Positions 1-5,260 of a stretch of 6,037 nucleotides of DNA are shown piece by piece. Made by a program: the position numbers and the translations under genes. This DNA is from Elusimicrobiota bacterium. Its GTDB lineage: Bacteria; Elusimicrobiota; Elusimicrobia; 2-01-FULL-59-12; JACPXA01. The stretch is taken from contig JACPXA010000196.1 in assembly GCA_016196785.1 (NCBI GenBank), positions 1 through 6,037 of the forward strand. Direction: 5' to 3'. The notes below the pieces were generated by a model. It had not been told where the DNA came from. It made no database searches and saw only the letters and a program-made list of their open reading frames with translations. Position 1 is the stretch's first letter, and each line of letters opens with the position of its first letter.

Positions 1-1551
1 CACCGAGTTATAGCCGACCTTGAGCGAGGGAATCCCGGTCCGTTCCCGTTCCCTGGCTTCAAAGGTAGCCAGCCACGTTTTTCCCTGGCTGGCGATTTCC
101 CGAAGGGCATCCAGCTCCGCGTGAAATCCTGCGCGGAAGACCCCGCCTTGGTCGAGACGGGCGGGTGGATGATCCACCAGCGCCTGAGCAATGTGGGAAG
201 CGAGCGGGGTGAGGTCCACGAGTTGTTCTGCTTGTTCGGCGAGCCGCGCGGGGATTGAGGGGTCCACCGCGGGGGATGCCGCCGCCTCGGAAAGGATGCG
301 CCGGAGCGTCGCGGCGGCTTGCAGCGTGTACCCAAGCCCGGCCAGTTCCCGCGGGGAGGCCGTCCCCGCGCTCACCCGTGAGAGAACGCGTTCCAGGTCC
401 GCCATCGGTTGTAGGAGTTCCCGCACTCGGCGCCGAAGGAGCTCTCGATCATGCCAGAGTTCGACGAGGGCGAGCCGGCGCTGGATCGCCCTCGGGTCCA
501 AGAGCGGCGCGAGGAGCCAGCGTCGCAGCAAGCGGCTGCCCATCGGGGTCATGGTGTGGTCGAGCACCTCGAGGAGACTCCCTTGACGGGTTCCTGTTTC
601 GAGACCCTCGAGGAGTTCCAGATGTTTGATCGCTGCGGGGTCGAGCCGCAGGAAATCCGAGCTCGTCTGGAAGCGAGGAGGTTTCAACGCCAAATGTCCA
701 GCGTGCAGCGTCTCAGAGAGATAGTGAAGCACCACCCCCGCCGCCGCCAGCGCTGCCGGGTGGGTCTCTAGATCTAACCCGCGCAGGCTATTGAGTTGAA
801 AATACGCTTTGAGTCGTTGGGCAGCCTGTTCAGCCGTCGTAAGGCTGTCGTCCACCGGGGTCACTGCCCGTGGACGGTCTAACACCCCCTTCAGCCACTC
901 TGCGTTGTGCGCCCAGGAGTCTGAGAGCAGCAGTTCACGGGGGTCATAGCGGGCCAGTTCCGCCGCAGTCGGGTGATGCTGGTCATCCTCCAGGTGTTCC
1001 ATGACCCAGAACTCACCGGTGGAGACATCAGCGACTGCGAGGCCTACTCGAACAGAGGCCCGAGGTTCTGCGCCCGGCAGCGGGGTGAGTGCCGCGAGAA
1101 AATTATGTCGTTTGGAGTCGAGGAGGTGCTCCTCAATGAGTGTCCCCGCGGTGACGACCCGCACGATGTCGCGTTTCACTAGGCCCTTTAGCCCTCCCCC
1201 CACGCCCGTGGCCAGCGCCGGGTCCTCCTGTTGGTCGGCGATCGCCACACGAAAGCCGGCTCGGATCAACTTCGCCAAATATCCCTCGACGGCGTGGGTT
1301 GGGACGCCGCACATGGGAATGCCCTGCCGCTGGGTCAGCACCACCTCCAGGATCGGCGCCGCGGTGTGGGCATCCGCCCCAAACATCTCATAGAAGTCCC
1401 CCAGATGGAAGAACAGGATCGCCTCCGGAACTCGAGCCTTGAGCGCCTGGTATTGCTGCATGAGGGGTGTGGGGAGCTCGTCACTCGGCGGAGGCGCCGG
1501 AACAGCAGCGGACGTTGGGACAAGACGTTCAGTCAGTTCGTTGGAGGGCAT
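1..1551 (-). CDS. mutS: DNA mismatch repair protein MutS, N-terminal 517 codons (3' end outside window)
   Basis: MutS recognises mispaired and unpaired bases in DNA and recruits MutL to start mismatch repair in the cytoplasm. The frame is open without interruption from ATG at 1551 to the window edge, about 60% of a usual MutS of roughly 850 residues. Visible landmarks are the N-terminal TPLMQQY segment (residues 28-34), the mismatch-reading Phe-x-Glu motif in GDFYEMF (F53, E55), IPMCGVP and KRDIVRVVTAGT of domain I, the core entry VLDHTMTPMGSRLLRRWL, and the clamp-domain segment ending GIPSLKVGYN just before the cut. The ATPase and helix-turn-helix regions are not in the window. The start overlaps the end of the lytic transglycosylase gene by 23 nt with only a weak GAG-type ribosome site, which suggests translational coupling. 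One oddity is VAIADQ where most MutS proteins read VAICEQ. The stretch is markedly GC-rich. Identification is firm; the exact start is less so, because about 27 poorly conserved Pro/Ala-rich residues precede the conserved part. Confidence 0.96.
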   Translation of the reverse strand, partial: MPSNELTERLVPTSAAVPAPPPSDELPTPLMQQYQALKARVPEAILFFHLGDFYEMFGADAHTAAPILEVVLTQRQGIPMCGVPTHAVEGYLAKLIRAGFRVAIADQQEDPALATGVGGGLKGLVKRDIVRVVTAGTLIEEHLLDSKRHNFLAALTPLPGAEPRASVRVGLAVADVSTGEFWVMEHLEDDQHHPTAAELARYDPRELLLSDSWAHNAEWLKGVLDRPRAVTPVDDSLTTAEQAAQRLKAYFQLNSLRGLDLETHPAALAAAGVVLHYLSETLHAGHLALKPPRFQTSSDFLRLDPAAIKHLELLEGLETGTRQGSLLEVLDHTMTPMGSRLLRRWLLAPLLDPRAIQRRLALVELWHDRELLRRRVRELLQPMADLERVLSRVSAGTASPRELAGLGYTLQAAATLRRILSEAAASPAVDPSIPARLAEQAEQLVDLTPLASHIAQALVDHPPARLDQGGVFRAGFHAELDALREIASQGKTWLATFEARERERTGIPSLKVGYNSV

Positions 1552-2092
1552 TTTTAACTCGTTGAAGCCGGTGGAGCCAACGGTTCGTGCGCTGGACGCG
1601 ACGGACAAACTGCTGGGTTTCTAGGTAGGGGATATCCTCAATGGCTAACTGTGACCGGCCATCCCGCCAAATCCGTACGACACCTGGGCCCGCGTTATAC
1701 GCGGCCAACAGCGCAACCTGATCCTCATCAAACTCCTGTCGCAATTTGCTCAGATAGTGAAACCCAAGACGCAGGTTGACCTGAGGTTGTTGGAGCATTT
1801 CCGGGGTGACCGGACCTAAGTGGAGATCCTCACTCATGTCTCGGGCGGTGGTTGGGAGGAGCTGCATCAAGCCAACCGCCCCTCGACGAGAACGCGCCCT
1901 GGAAACAAAGCTCGATTCATTTTTGATCAGCGCCATGACCCACAGAGGGTCGAACTTGTATTCCCCAGCGTATTTGTTGATCCATTGTTTATGGAAGACC
2001 GGCCGAAGCACCCCCCATCCCATTCCGGAGGCGACAAAAATGCACCCTCCGAGCGCCACCACCCCGCTCAGCAGGATGAGTTTACGAATCAT
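1529..2092 (-). CDS. Membrane-anchored lytic murein transglycosylase, SLT domain (187 aa)
   Basis: This is a goose-type/Slt70-like lytic transglycosylase that would cleave the MurNAc-GlcNAc bond of peptidoglycan in the periplasm, leaving 1,6-anhydro ends. Residues 4-28 form a hydrophobic N-terminal signal or anchor. It contains LGGC (C17), a borderline lipobox, so lipoprotein processing is possible but not certain. The catalytic domain follows: ALIKNESSF with the probable catalytic acid E59, GAVGLMQLLP (71-80), NLRLGFHYLSKL (106-117) and LLAAYNAGPG (128-137), all family hallmarks in the right order and spacing. At 187 residues it is a short, single-domain enzyme without the long helical superhelix of Slt70. 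It starts inside the last codons of the LapA-like gene (11 nt overlap), and mutS starts inside its own last codons, so it is the middle gene of an operon. The family assignment is firm; the specific subfamily is not decided. Confidence 0.93.
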   Translation of the reverse strand: MIRKLILLSGVVALGGCIFVASGMGWGVLRPVFHKQWINKYAGEYKFDPLWVMALIKNESSFVSRARSRRGAVGLMQLLPTTARDMSEDLHLGPVTPEMLQQPQVNLRLGFHYLSKLRQEFDEDQVALLAAYNAGPGVVRIWRDGRSQLAIEDIPYLETQQFVRRVQRTNRWLHRLQRVKNALQRTD

Positions 2093-2339
2093 TCACCGTC
2101 CGGTCCTGCTCCACCGACTGCATGGCTGAGGGGCGTCGGCTGCGCCACCGTGTCCACACCCCGGCGATGACGGCGACCAGCGCCCCAGCCAAGGCACTCC
2201 CCAGGATCACAAAGACCAAGGGGAGCGGGGGGGTCTGCCAGCGCAAGAACCGGATCTCCACCGGCATCGGGTTCTGGGTCGCAAACAGCACGATCACCAG
2301 AGCCAATGCCAGCGCAAGAATCAACTTCACCTGTGCCAT
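2082..2339 (-). CDS. LapA-domain (DUF1049) small inner-membrane protein, 85 aa
   Basis: This is a small two-helix membrane protein. The first helix is about residues 5-20 (a Leu/Ala/Val run) and is followed by ATQNPMPVEIRFLRWQ. The second is about residues 40-62 (PLPLVFVILGSALAGAL and onward). A basic stretch WTRWRSRR and a short polar tail close the protein. Two helices with an intervening N-x-x-x-V-x-I/L-x-F/L pattern are typical of the LapA family (lipopolysaccharide assembly protein A, DUF1049), which in enterobacteria helps control LPS synthesis. A role here is inferred from family only. I chose ATG at 2339 because the hydrophobic helix begins right after it. An upstream in-frame ATG at 2402 would add 21 hydrophilic residues and overlap the end of miaB by 29 nt. 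The chosen start has only a weak AGGG-like site very close to it. It lies 34 nt after miaB and overlaps the transglycosylase start. Confidence 0.83.
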   Translation of the reverse strand: MAQVKLILALALALVIVLFATQNPMPVEIRFLRWQTPPLPLVFVILGSALAGALVAVIAGVWTRWRSRRPSAMQSVEQDRTVNDS

Positions 2340-2373
2340 CGCCCTGGGGACGTAGCTGCGCTTATGAACGTAT

Positions 2374-3657
2374 TCATGACATACGCCTCCCTGCAAACGC
2401 ATCCTGGTGCATGGTTTCTAGAATCACCGGGATCAGATCTCCCACGGCTACCCCCGTTGACGGTACGCGAACCCTGGTATTCGTGCGAGTCCGACCATAG
2501 GCGTGCCCGTTTTTGACGGAGTCAATCAACACCTCTTGGTGAGTCCCCAGGAGCCGGGCGTGACGATCATGAGAGAGCCGTTCGGCCAGTTGCAAGACCC
2601 GCTGGAGCCGTTCTTCTTTGATGGCTGTTGGGATGTCATCTGGAACCCTCGCTGACTCGGTGCCTGGTCGCGGAGAGTACTTAAACACAAACAGGCCATC
2701 GAACCCAACGGTTTCGATCAACTCCAAGGTCGCGCGGAAGTCGTCTTCCGTTTCGGTTGGATACCCCACGATGATATCAGTTGTGAGAGTCAGTTCGGAG
2801 ATGGTTTCCCGTAGTTTGCGGACGGCCTGGAGATAATGGGTAGCGGTGTAATAGCGCTGCATCAGTTGGAGGATCCGGTCTGAGCCTGATTGGACCGGGA
2901 GATGCAGATGTTCGCACACCTTCCGGCATTCAGCCATCGCCTGAATGACGCGTTCACGCATATGGCGAGGGTGGGGGCTCATAAAGCGGATCCGGTGAAG
3001 GCCGTTGATCTGATCCACCGCGCGGAGGAGCCCTGCAAAGTCCACCTCCGCCTTGTAGGAATTCACGGTTTGTCCAAGCAGCAAAACCTCTTTAGCCCCC
3101 TCGCGGACCCGCGTACCGATTTCTGAGAGAATGTCAGCCAACGGGCGGTACACCTCACGACCACGCACCGAAGGAACAATACAGTAACTGCAGTGATAGT
3201 TACACCCCCGCATGATCGTTACATAGGCCGTGGCACCAGCGTCAAGCTTGGGTGGAGTCTTGCCTTCAAACGCCTCGTCGCTTTCGGCAAGAAAGCTCCA
3301 CCGTTCCTGAAGGACTTTTTCCACCAGCTCAAGGAAACGGGCGATCTCCGTCGCCGGTGTTATCAGGTCCACATGGGGGAAGCGTTGCTTCAAGGTGTGC
3401 TGAAGCCGGGTTGCTGCACACCCGGCTACGATGAGGACACGCCGGGGGTCCTGAACCTTCCAGTTACGGAGACGTCCAATCTGGGACAGCGCGCGGTTCT
3501 CGGCCTGCTGGCGGACGGTACAGGTATTGACCACTACCACCTGCGCCTCCTCCAGCTTCGCCGTCTGGCTGACCCCCTGCACCTCTAGATGTCGTCCCAT
3601 CTCCGCGCTATCCGCGACATTCATCTGGCAGCCAAAGGTGATCAGATGGTATTTCAT
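2374..3657 (-). CDS. miaB: tRNA-2-methylthio-N6-dimethylallyladenosine synthase MiaB (427 aa)
   Basis: This radical-SAM methylthiotransferase adds the 2-methylthio group to N6-isopentenyladenosine at tRNA position 37, using two iron-sulfur clusters. The N-terminal methylthiotransferase domain holds the three ligand cysteines C10 (FGCQMN), C46 (NTCTVR) and C80 (VAGCAA). The radical-SAM CxxxCxxC is C152-C156-C159 in RGCNYHCSYCIVP, followed by SVRGRE. Later landmarks are LLGQTVNSY, HLHLPVQSGSDRILQLM, DIIVGYPTETEDDF, FVFKYSPRPGT and a C-terminal TRAM-like RNA-binding segment from about residue 365. The length is normal for MiaB. Small departures include LGQTVNSY (usually LGQNVNSY) and QRYYT (usually a Gly or His after the Arg). 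It reads like MiaB rather than MtaB or RimO, but the substrate is inferred from similarity. The first 29 nt of the gene are repeated exactly at 5159-5187. Its ribosome site lies in the AT-richer DNA upstream, and lapA follows downstream. Confidence 0.95.
   Translation of the reverse strand: MKYHLITFGCQMNVADSAEMGRHLEVQGVSQTAKLEEAQVVVVNTCTVRQQAENRALSQIGRLRNWKVQDPRRVLIVAGCAATRLQHTLKQRFPHVDLITPATEIARFLELVEKVLQERWSFLAESDEAFEGKTPPKLDAGATAYVTIMRGCNYHCSYCIVPSVRGREVYRPLADILSEIGTRVREGAKEVLLLGQTVNSYKAEVDFAGLLRAVDQINGLHRIRFMSPHPRHMRERVIQAMAECRKVCEHLHLPVQSGSDRILQLMQRYYTATHYLQAVRKLRETISELTLTTDIIVGYPTETEDDFRATLELIETVGFDGLFVFKYSPRPGTESARVPDDIPTAIKEERLQRVLQLAERLSHDRHARLLGTHQEVLIDSVKNGHAYGRTRTNTRVRVPSTGVAVGDLIPVILETMHQDAFAGRRMS
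3629..3657 (-). repeat. 29-bp direct repeat, copy 1 (start codon and first codons of miaB)
   Basis: This is identical over 29 nt to 5159-5187 and in the same orientation. On the minus strand it begins exactly at the miaB ATG and runs to the second base of codon 10 (the C10 codon). The flanks differ immediately on both sides: 3658 differs from 5188 and 3628 differs from 5158. A 29-nt exact match within 6 kb is not expected by chance. Confidence 0.93.
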
Positions 3658-3665
3658 ATAAATTT

Positions 3666-3671
3666 CAACCT
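3666..3671 (-). promoter_or_regulatory. Ribosome binding site of miaB
   Basis: AGGTTG on the minus strand lies 8 nt before the miaB ATG, in AT-rich sequence. It supports the start at 3657. It lies just outside the 29-bp repeat, so it belongs to the cassette side of the junction. The second repeat copy (5159-5187) has no comparable site in front of its ATG. Confidence 0.6.
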
Positions 3672-3716
3672 GATTTTTTCCTATTTTAGACCGTTGAATG
3701 TGGCTAACTTCTTTAA

Positions 3717-4301
3717 CTATTGCCGTCTAACGCATTCGCTTCGACCTGTCTTCGTGGCTTTAAGAGTTTTTAGGCTGACGGATGTTTCCACGTCCACGCC
3801 GACGGGTTGCCAGTCGCCGAATTTGCAGCCCATCGATTTGGCAAGCTCATCCTGATTGGTCCAGTAGATGAGCGCCCCATTTTCAATACGTGCTCCCTTA
3901 GGATACGAGTAGCTCGAGACGTACACCTGTGTGCTTTTCCTCAAGTCATAGATGTGGATTTGTCGAACGTCAGGTCCAGTTCCTGTATCAAGCATTAAGA
4001 GTGGCCCACTGACAGCCATAAAGTATCCAATCGTCTTTAGGATTGGAGTTCGATCAGACGGATCGCAGATACGTTTGCGTTGTTGAGTTGTGAAAACCGT
4101 GACGCCATCTCCGCCTGCATCTCCGTTGGGATTGGGGCTCGTAAAGATTTCCCAGTCATTCGTTATGCGACAGGCCGTATACTTGGCCTCTGTCCCTTCC
4201 ACTTTCACGAGGTCGCCACCTGCGATTTTGAAAGCGCCGAAAGTTGGTGGGTGTACGAAAAACAGGACGAAAATGGCCGTAACTATAGAGAACCTGTTCA
4301 T
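3717..4301 (-). CDS. Secreted protein of unknown function with four cysteines (194 aa)
   Basis: I do not recognise a named family. The N-terminus is a clear Sec signal peptide: MNR, a hydrophobic run at residues 4-16, then HPPTFGA with likely cleavage around residue 22-24. The mature part is rich in Thr, Ser, Gly and aromatic residues in alternating patterns that suggest a beta-rich fold. It has four cysteines (C44, C79, C159, C190), an even number compatible with two disulfides in an oxidising compartment. Other visible segments are a Gly/Asp/Asn-rich loop at 56-66 (SPNPNGDAGGDG), MAVSGPLLMLDTGTGPD in the middle and a basic tail ending ECVRRQ. The start lies 6 nt after the stop of the small upstream frame and has no strong ribosome site of its own, so translational coupling is likely. 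It is the last gene of the cassette between the 29-bp repeats, 59 nt before miaB. Periplasmic or extracellular location is inferred; no enzymatic motif is evident. Confidence 0.75.
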   Translation of the reverse strand: MNRFSIVTAIFVLFFVHPPTFGAFKIAGGDLVKVEGTEAKYTACRITNDWEIFTSPNPNGDAGGDGVTVFTTQQRKRICDPSDRTPILKTIGYFMAVSGPLLMLDTGTGPDVRQIHIYDLRKSTQVYVSSYSYPKGARIENGALIYWTNQDELAKSMGCKFGDWQPVGVDVETSVSLKTLKATKTGRSECVRRQ

Positions 4302-4307
4302 ACGCTA

Positions 4308-4509
4308 TTAGGCCGCCTTTTCGCTTCGGATGGCTTCATCAACGTTCACATGCCCGTCACGAATCGACATGCAGACCCGAATGAGATGTAATTCGCATAT
4401 CATGTCGTCCTTAGGAAATTCTTGCCGAATTGCGTTAGAAAGCTCTTCGAGCTTGCTTTTGGGTATCTTAGCTTCCGCAGCAATTTTTCGATAATCGAAA
4501 ATAACGCAT
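4308..4509 (-). pseudogene. Small helical protein gene with an apparent +1 nt frameshift near its start
   Basis: From about 4505 to the TAA at 4308 one minus-strand frame reads as a plausible protein: FDYRKIAAEAKIPKSKLEEL, then acidic and basic residues, then ICELHLIRVCMSIRDGHVNV and DEAIRSEKAA, about 65 residues and probably alpha-helical. That frame has no ATG, GTG or TTG before this segment; the in-frame stop upstream falls within the DUF2283 gene. The well-placed ATG at 4509, just after an AAGGA at 4514-4518, is one frame off and ends after 13 codons. Removing a single T from the pair at 4503-4504 would join ATG-CGT to ATT-TTC-GAT and give an intact protein of 66 residues. Alternatives are a real start at the rare codon ATT (4502), or a sequencing error. 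It sits 7 nt after the DUF2283 stop and 6 nt before the secreted-protein gene. No function is recognised. Confidence 0.55.
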
Positions 4510-4516
4510 ATGGTCC

Positions 4517-4735
4517 TTAAGCTACTTTGGCCTCAAGCTTAAGGTCGCCTTTGGACATAATCTTCTGTCCACGAGCCAAAAAATTAATCTTCTCAAACCC
4601 CAGAATGCGGCCACGCTTATCCTTTTTGAGGATAACGCCGTGCCCCACCTCTTCGCTGATGGTCTTCTGAGGCTTGGTAAACCAAACATCGAGGGTATTA
4701 CCTTCACGATCATAAACAATACTTACTTTCGCCAT
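4517..4735 (-). CDS. DUF2283 (YuzE-like) family protein, 72 aa
   Basis: The first 55 or so residues match the DUF2283 pattern: a strand pair SIVYDREGNTLDVWF, a short turn, then SEEVGHGVILKKDKRGRILG and FEKINFLARG. The family usually has the pattern YD-x(4-6)-D-x-(L/V)-x-(I/V), then E-x-x-x-G-x-(I/V), then G-(R/K)-(V/I)-(V/L)-G-(F/I)-E-I, and all three parts are visible. The biochemical role of DUF2283 is not established; members are often found beside small toxin-like genes. I chose ATG at 4735 because the conserved domain begins there and a strong AAGGAGGG lies 9 nt upstream. An upstream in-frame ATG would add 28 unrelated residues read from the neighbouring gene. It overlaps the end of the 4723-5031 gene by 13 nt, which implies co-expression. 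A role as antitoxin or inhibitor of that neighbour is inference only. Confidence 0.85.
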   Translation of the reverse strand: MAKVSIVYDREGNTLDVWFTKPQKTISEEVGHGVILKKDKRGRILGFEKINFLARGQKIMSKGDLKLEAKVA

Positions 4736-5031
4736 ACTTCGTGTCCCTCCTTCAATCGGTCTGTTAGATAACAGGTGATGATAAATCCTTCGCCATCCAG
4801 ATGGCGGCAGACAACACATAAATGATACTTCTTGAATCGCCGATAATAGAGGAACACATTTTCATCTTCCTGACTTATTCGGACAATCTCCGCCTCGATC
4901 AAGGTGAGTTGGACATCTTGTTCGAGGTCATCTATTTCAGGATGCTTCCGTTGAGTGATCAACTGCCAATGGTCTTCAGTGATTCGGATTCGCTTGCCAA
5001 GGCAACTGAGCGCCTCGAAATACGCGCCCAT
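4723..5031 (-). CDS. Small protein resembling PBECR/DUF4258-type RNase-toxin families (102 aa), partner of DUF2283
   Basis: Visible features in order are a short N-terminal extension, RIRITEDHWQLITQRKHPEI (14-33), a helix with LEQDVQLTL (36-44) and IVRISQEDENVFLYYRRF (49-66). The C-terminal half has hydrophobic strands YHLCVVCRHLDGEGFIITCY (69-88) and the end LTDRLKEGHEVW (89-100). The order His-rich 'HW..I..RKHPE', a 'V..S..D..VFLYYR' strand, 'CVVxR' and 'FIITxYLTDR(L/I)K.G' is one I associate with small proteins placed in the barnase-EndoU-colicin-RelE-like (PBECR, DUF4258-like) superfamily of putative RNases. These often precede a DUF2283 gene. H21, H30, E32, R64 and T86 would be candidate active-site residues; this is inference. 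ATG at 5031 has no good ribosome site, and the gene overlaps the DUF2283 gene by 13 nt. It is the first gene of the cassette. It could instead be a non-toxic member of the family. Confidence 0.78.
   Translation of the reverse strand: MGAYFEALSCLGKRIRITEDHWQLITQRKHPEIDDLEQDVQLTLIEAEIVRISQEDENVFLYYRRFKKYHLCVVCRHLDGEGFIITCYLTDRLKEGHEVWRK
4745..4752 (-). promoter_or_regulatory. Strong ribosome binding site of the DUF2283 gene
   Basis: AAGGAGGG on the minus strand, 9 nt before ATG 4735, fixes the start of the DUF2283 protein. It lies inside the last codons of the upstream gene. It is much stronger than anything before the upstream gene's own ATG at 5031, so the second gene may be translated more than the first, as is common when the second product is an antitoxin. 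Confidence 0.8.
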
Positions 5032-5040
5032 AGAGTTAAG

Positions 5041-5075
5041 TGGCCATGTTCAACGGCTGCTCTCCGCCATGGCCA
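5041..5075. other. Inverted repeat upstream of the toxin-like gene
   Basis: TGGCCATG at 5041-5048 is the exact reverse complement of CATGGCCA at 5068-5075, with 19 nt between. The pair ends 9 nt upstream of the ATG at 5031. It could be an operator for autoregulation of the two-gene module, or an RNA hairpin in the leader that hides the translation start. There is no following T run in either direction, so it is not a standard intrinsic terminator. Confidence 0.5.
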
Positions 5076-5115
5076 TTGCTGCGGTCACAAAGATTTAGAC
5101 GACATTTCGAAGCGT

Positions 5116-5187
5116 TTATGCTCCTCTTGTATCTTTGCTCCGATCAAGTTCCTTCGGCCAGCCAAAGGTGATCAGATGGTATTTCAT
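5116..5187 (-). pseudogene. Orphan 5' fragment of miaB (23 codons)
   Basis: On the minus strand, ATG at 5187 opens a frame MKYHLITFG, identical to the first nine residues of MiaB. It then departs as WPKELDRSKDTRGA and stops at TAA (5116-5118). Only the 29-bp repeat is shared with miaB, and the cysteine codon C10 becomes Trp. There is no ribosome site before the ATG, so expression is doubtful. It is best read as the displaced 5' end of miaB, or a copy of it, left on the far side of the cassette. Confidence 0.7.
5159..5187 (-). repeat. 29-bp direct repeat, copy 2 (displaced miaB 5' end)
   Basis: This is an exact copy of 3629-3657, in the same orientation and 1530 bp away. It sits between the end of the lipoprotein gene (stop at 5261, 73 nt away) and the start of the cassette. 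Together the two copies have the arrangement of attachment-site cores flanking an integrated segment. Confidence 0.93.
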
Positions 5188-5260
5188 TTTTGAAGTTGGG
5201 TCGCCGTAGCCGTATCTGTTAAGCTCTCGGGTCCAATTGTCGAAGGCCCTAACCCTGTGG

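Larger units (their letters stand above)
3629..5187. mobile_element. Putative four-gene cassette flanked by 29-bp direct repeats at the 5' end of miaB
   Basis: The segment between the repeats (3658-5158, about 1.5 kb) holds the RNase-toxin-like gene, the DUF2283 gene, the small frameshifted gene and the secreted-protein gene, all in the same direction as miaB. A toxin-antitoxin-like pair plus unknown cargo, with GC around 43-45% in sampled lines against about 57% in miaB and higher in mutS, fits acquired DNA. Elements that enter the 5' end of a conserved gene and restore its first codons are known; SXT in prfC is the classical case. No integrase, transposase or terminal inverted repeat is visible here. 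The cassette may be a remnant, may be mobilised in trans, or may reflect another duplication event. The lipoprotein gene beyond copy 2 also has AT-richer stretches, which weakens the composition argument. Confidence 0.45.

Noticed and set aside
191..1557. Several plus-strand reading frames of 100-130 codons across the mutS region
   Set aside because: They are antisense shadows in GC-rich DNA. Their translations are Arg/Ser/Pro-rich with no family signature, while the minus strand reads as MutS without a break.
2227..2233. Seven-G tract in the LapA-like gene, and another at 5706-5712 in the lipoprotein gene, as phase-variation sites
   Set aside because: Tracts of seven are at the short end for slippage switching, both frames are intact, and neither gene is of a type known to phase-vary. 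They are noted only as places prone to base-call errors.
4761..4774. Short inverted repeat CTGTTA/TAACAG near the end of the toxin-like gene as a regulatory site
   Set aside because: The arms are only 6 bp with a 2-nt loop, and it lies within the coding sequence for the conserved YLTDR segment, so the codons explain it well enough.
3629..5187. The 29-bp repeat as a transposon target-site duplication
   Set aside because: Target duplications are usually 2-14 bp. No transposase and no terminal inverted repeats are visible just inside the copies, so a site-specific or recombination origin fits better.
5035..5224. GTTRRRY-like and RYYYAAC-like heptamers (5035, 5048, 5218) suggesting integron attC sites around the cassette
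   Set aside because: The heptamers are not complementary in the way attC arms require. The only pair in the right order is about 177 bp apart, longer than usual, and no imperfect palindrome joins them. No integron integrase is present.
5188..5260. Rho-independent terminator after the lipoprotein gene
   Set aside because: No GC-rich stem followed by a T run could be found on the minus strand; only scattered partial complementarity is present.
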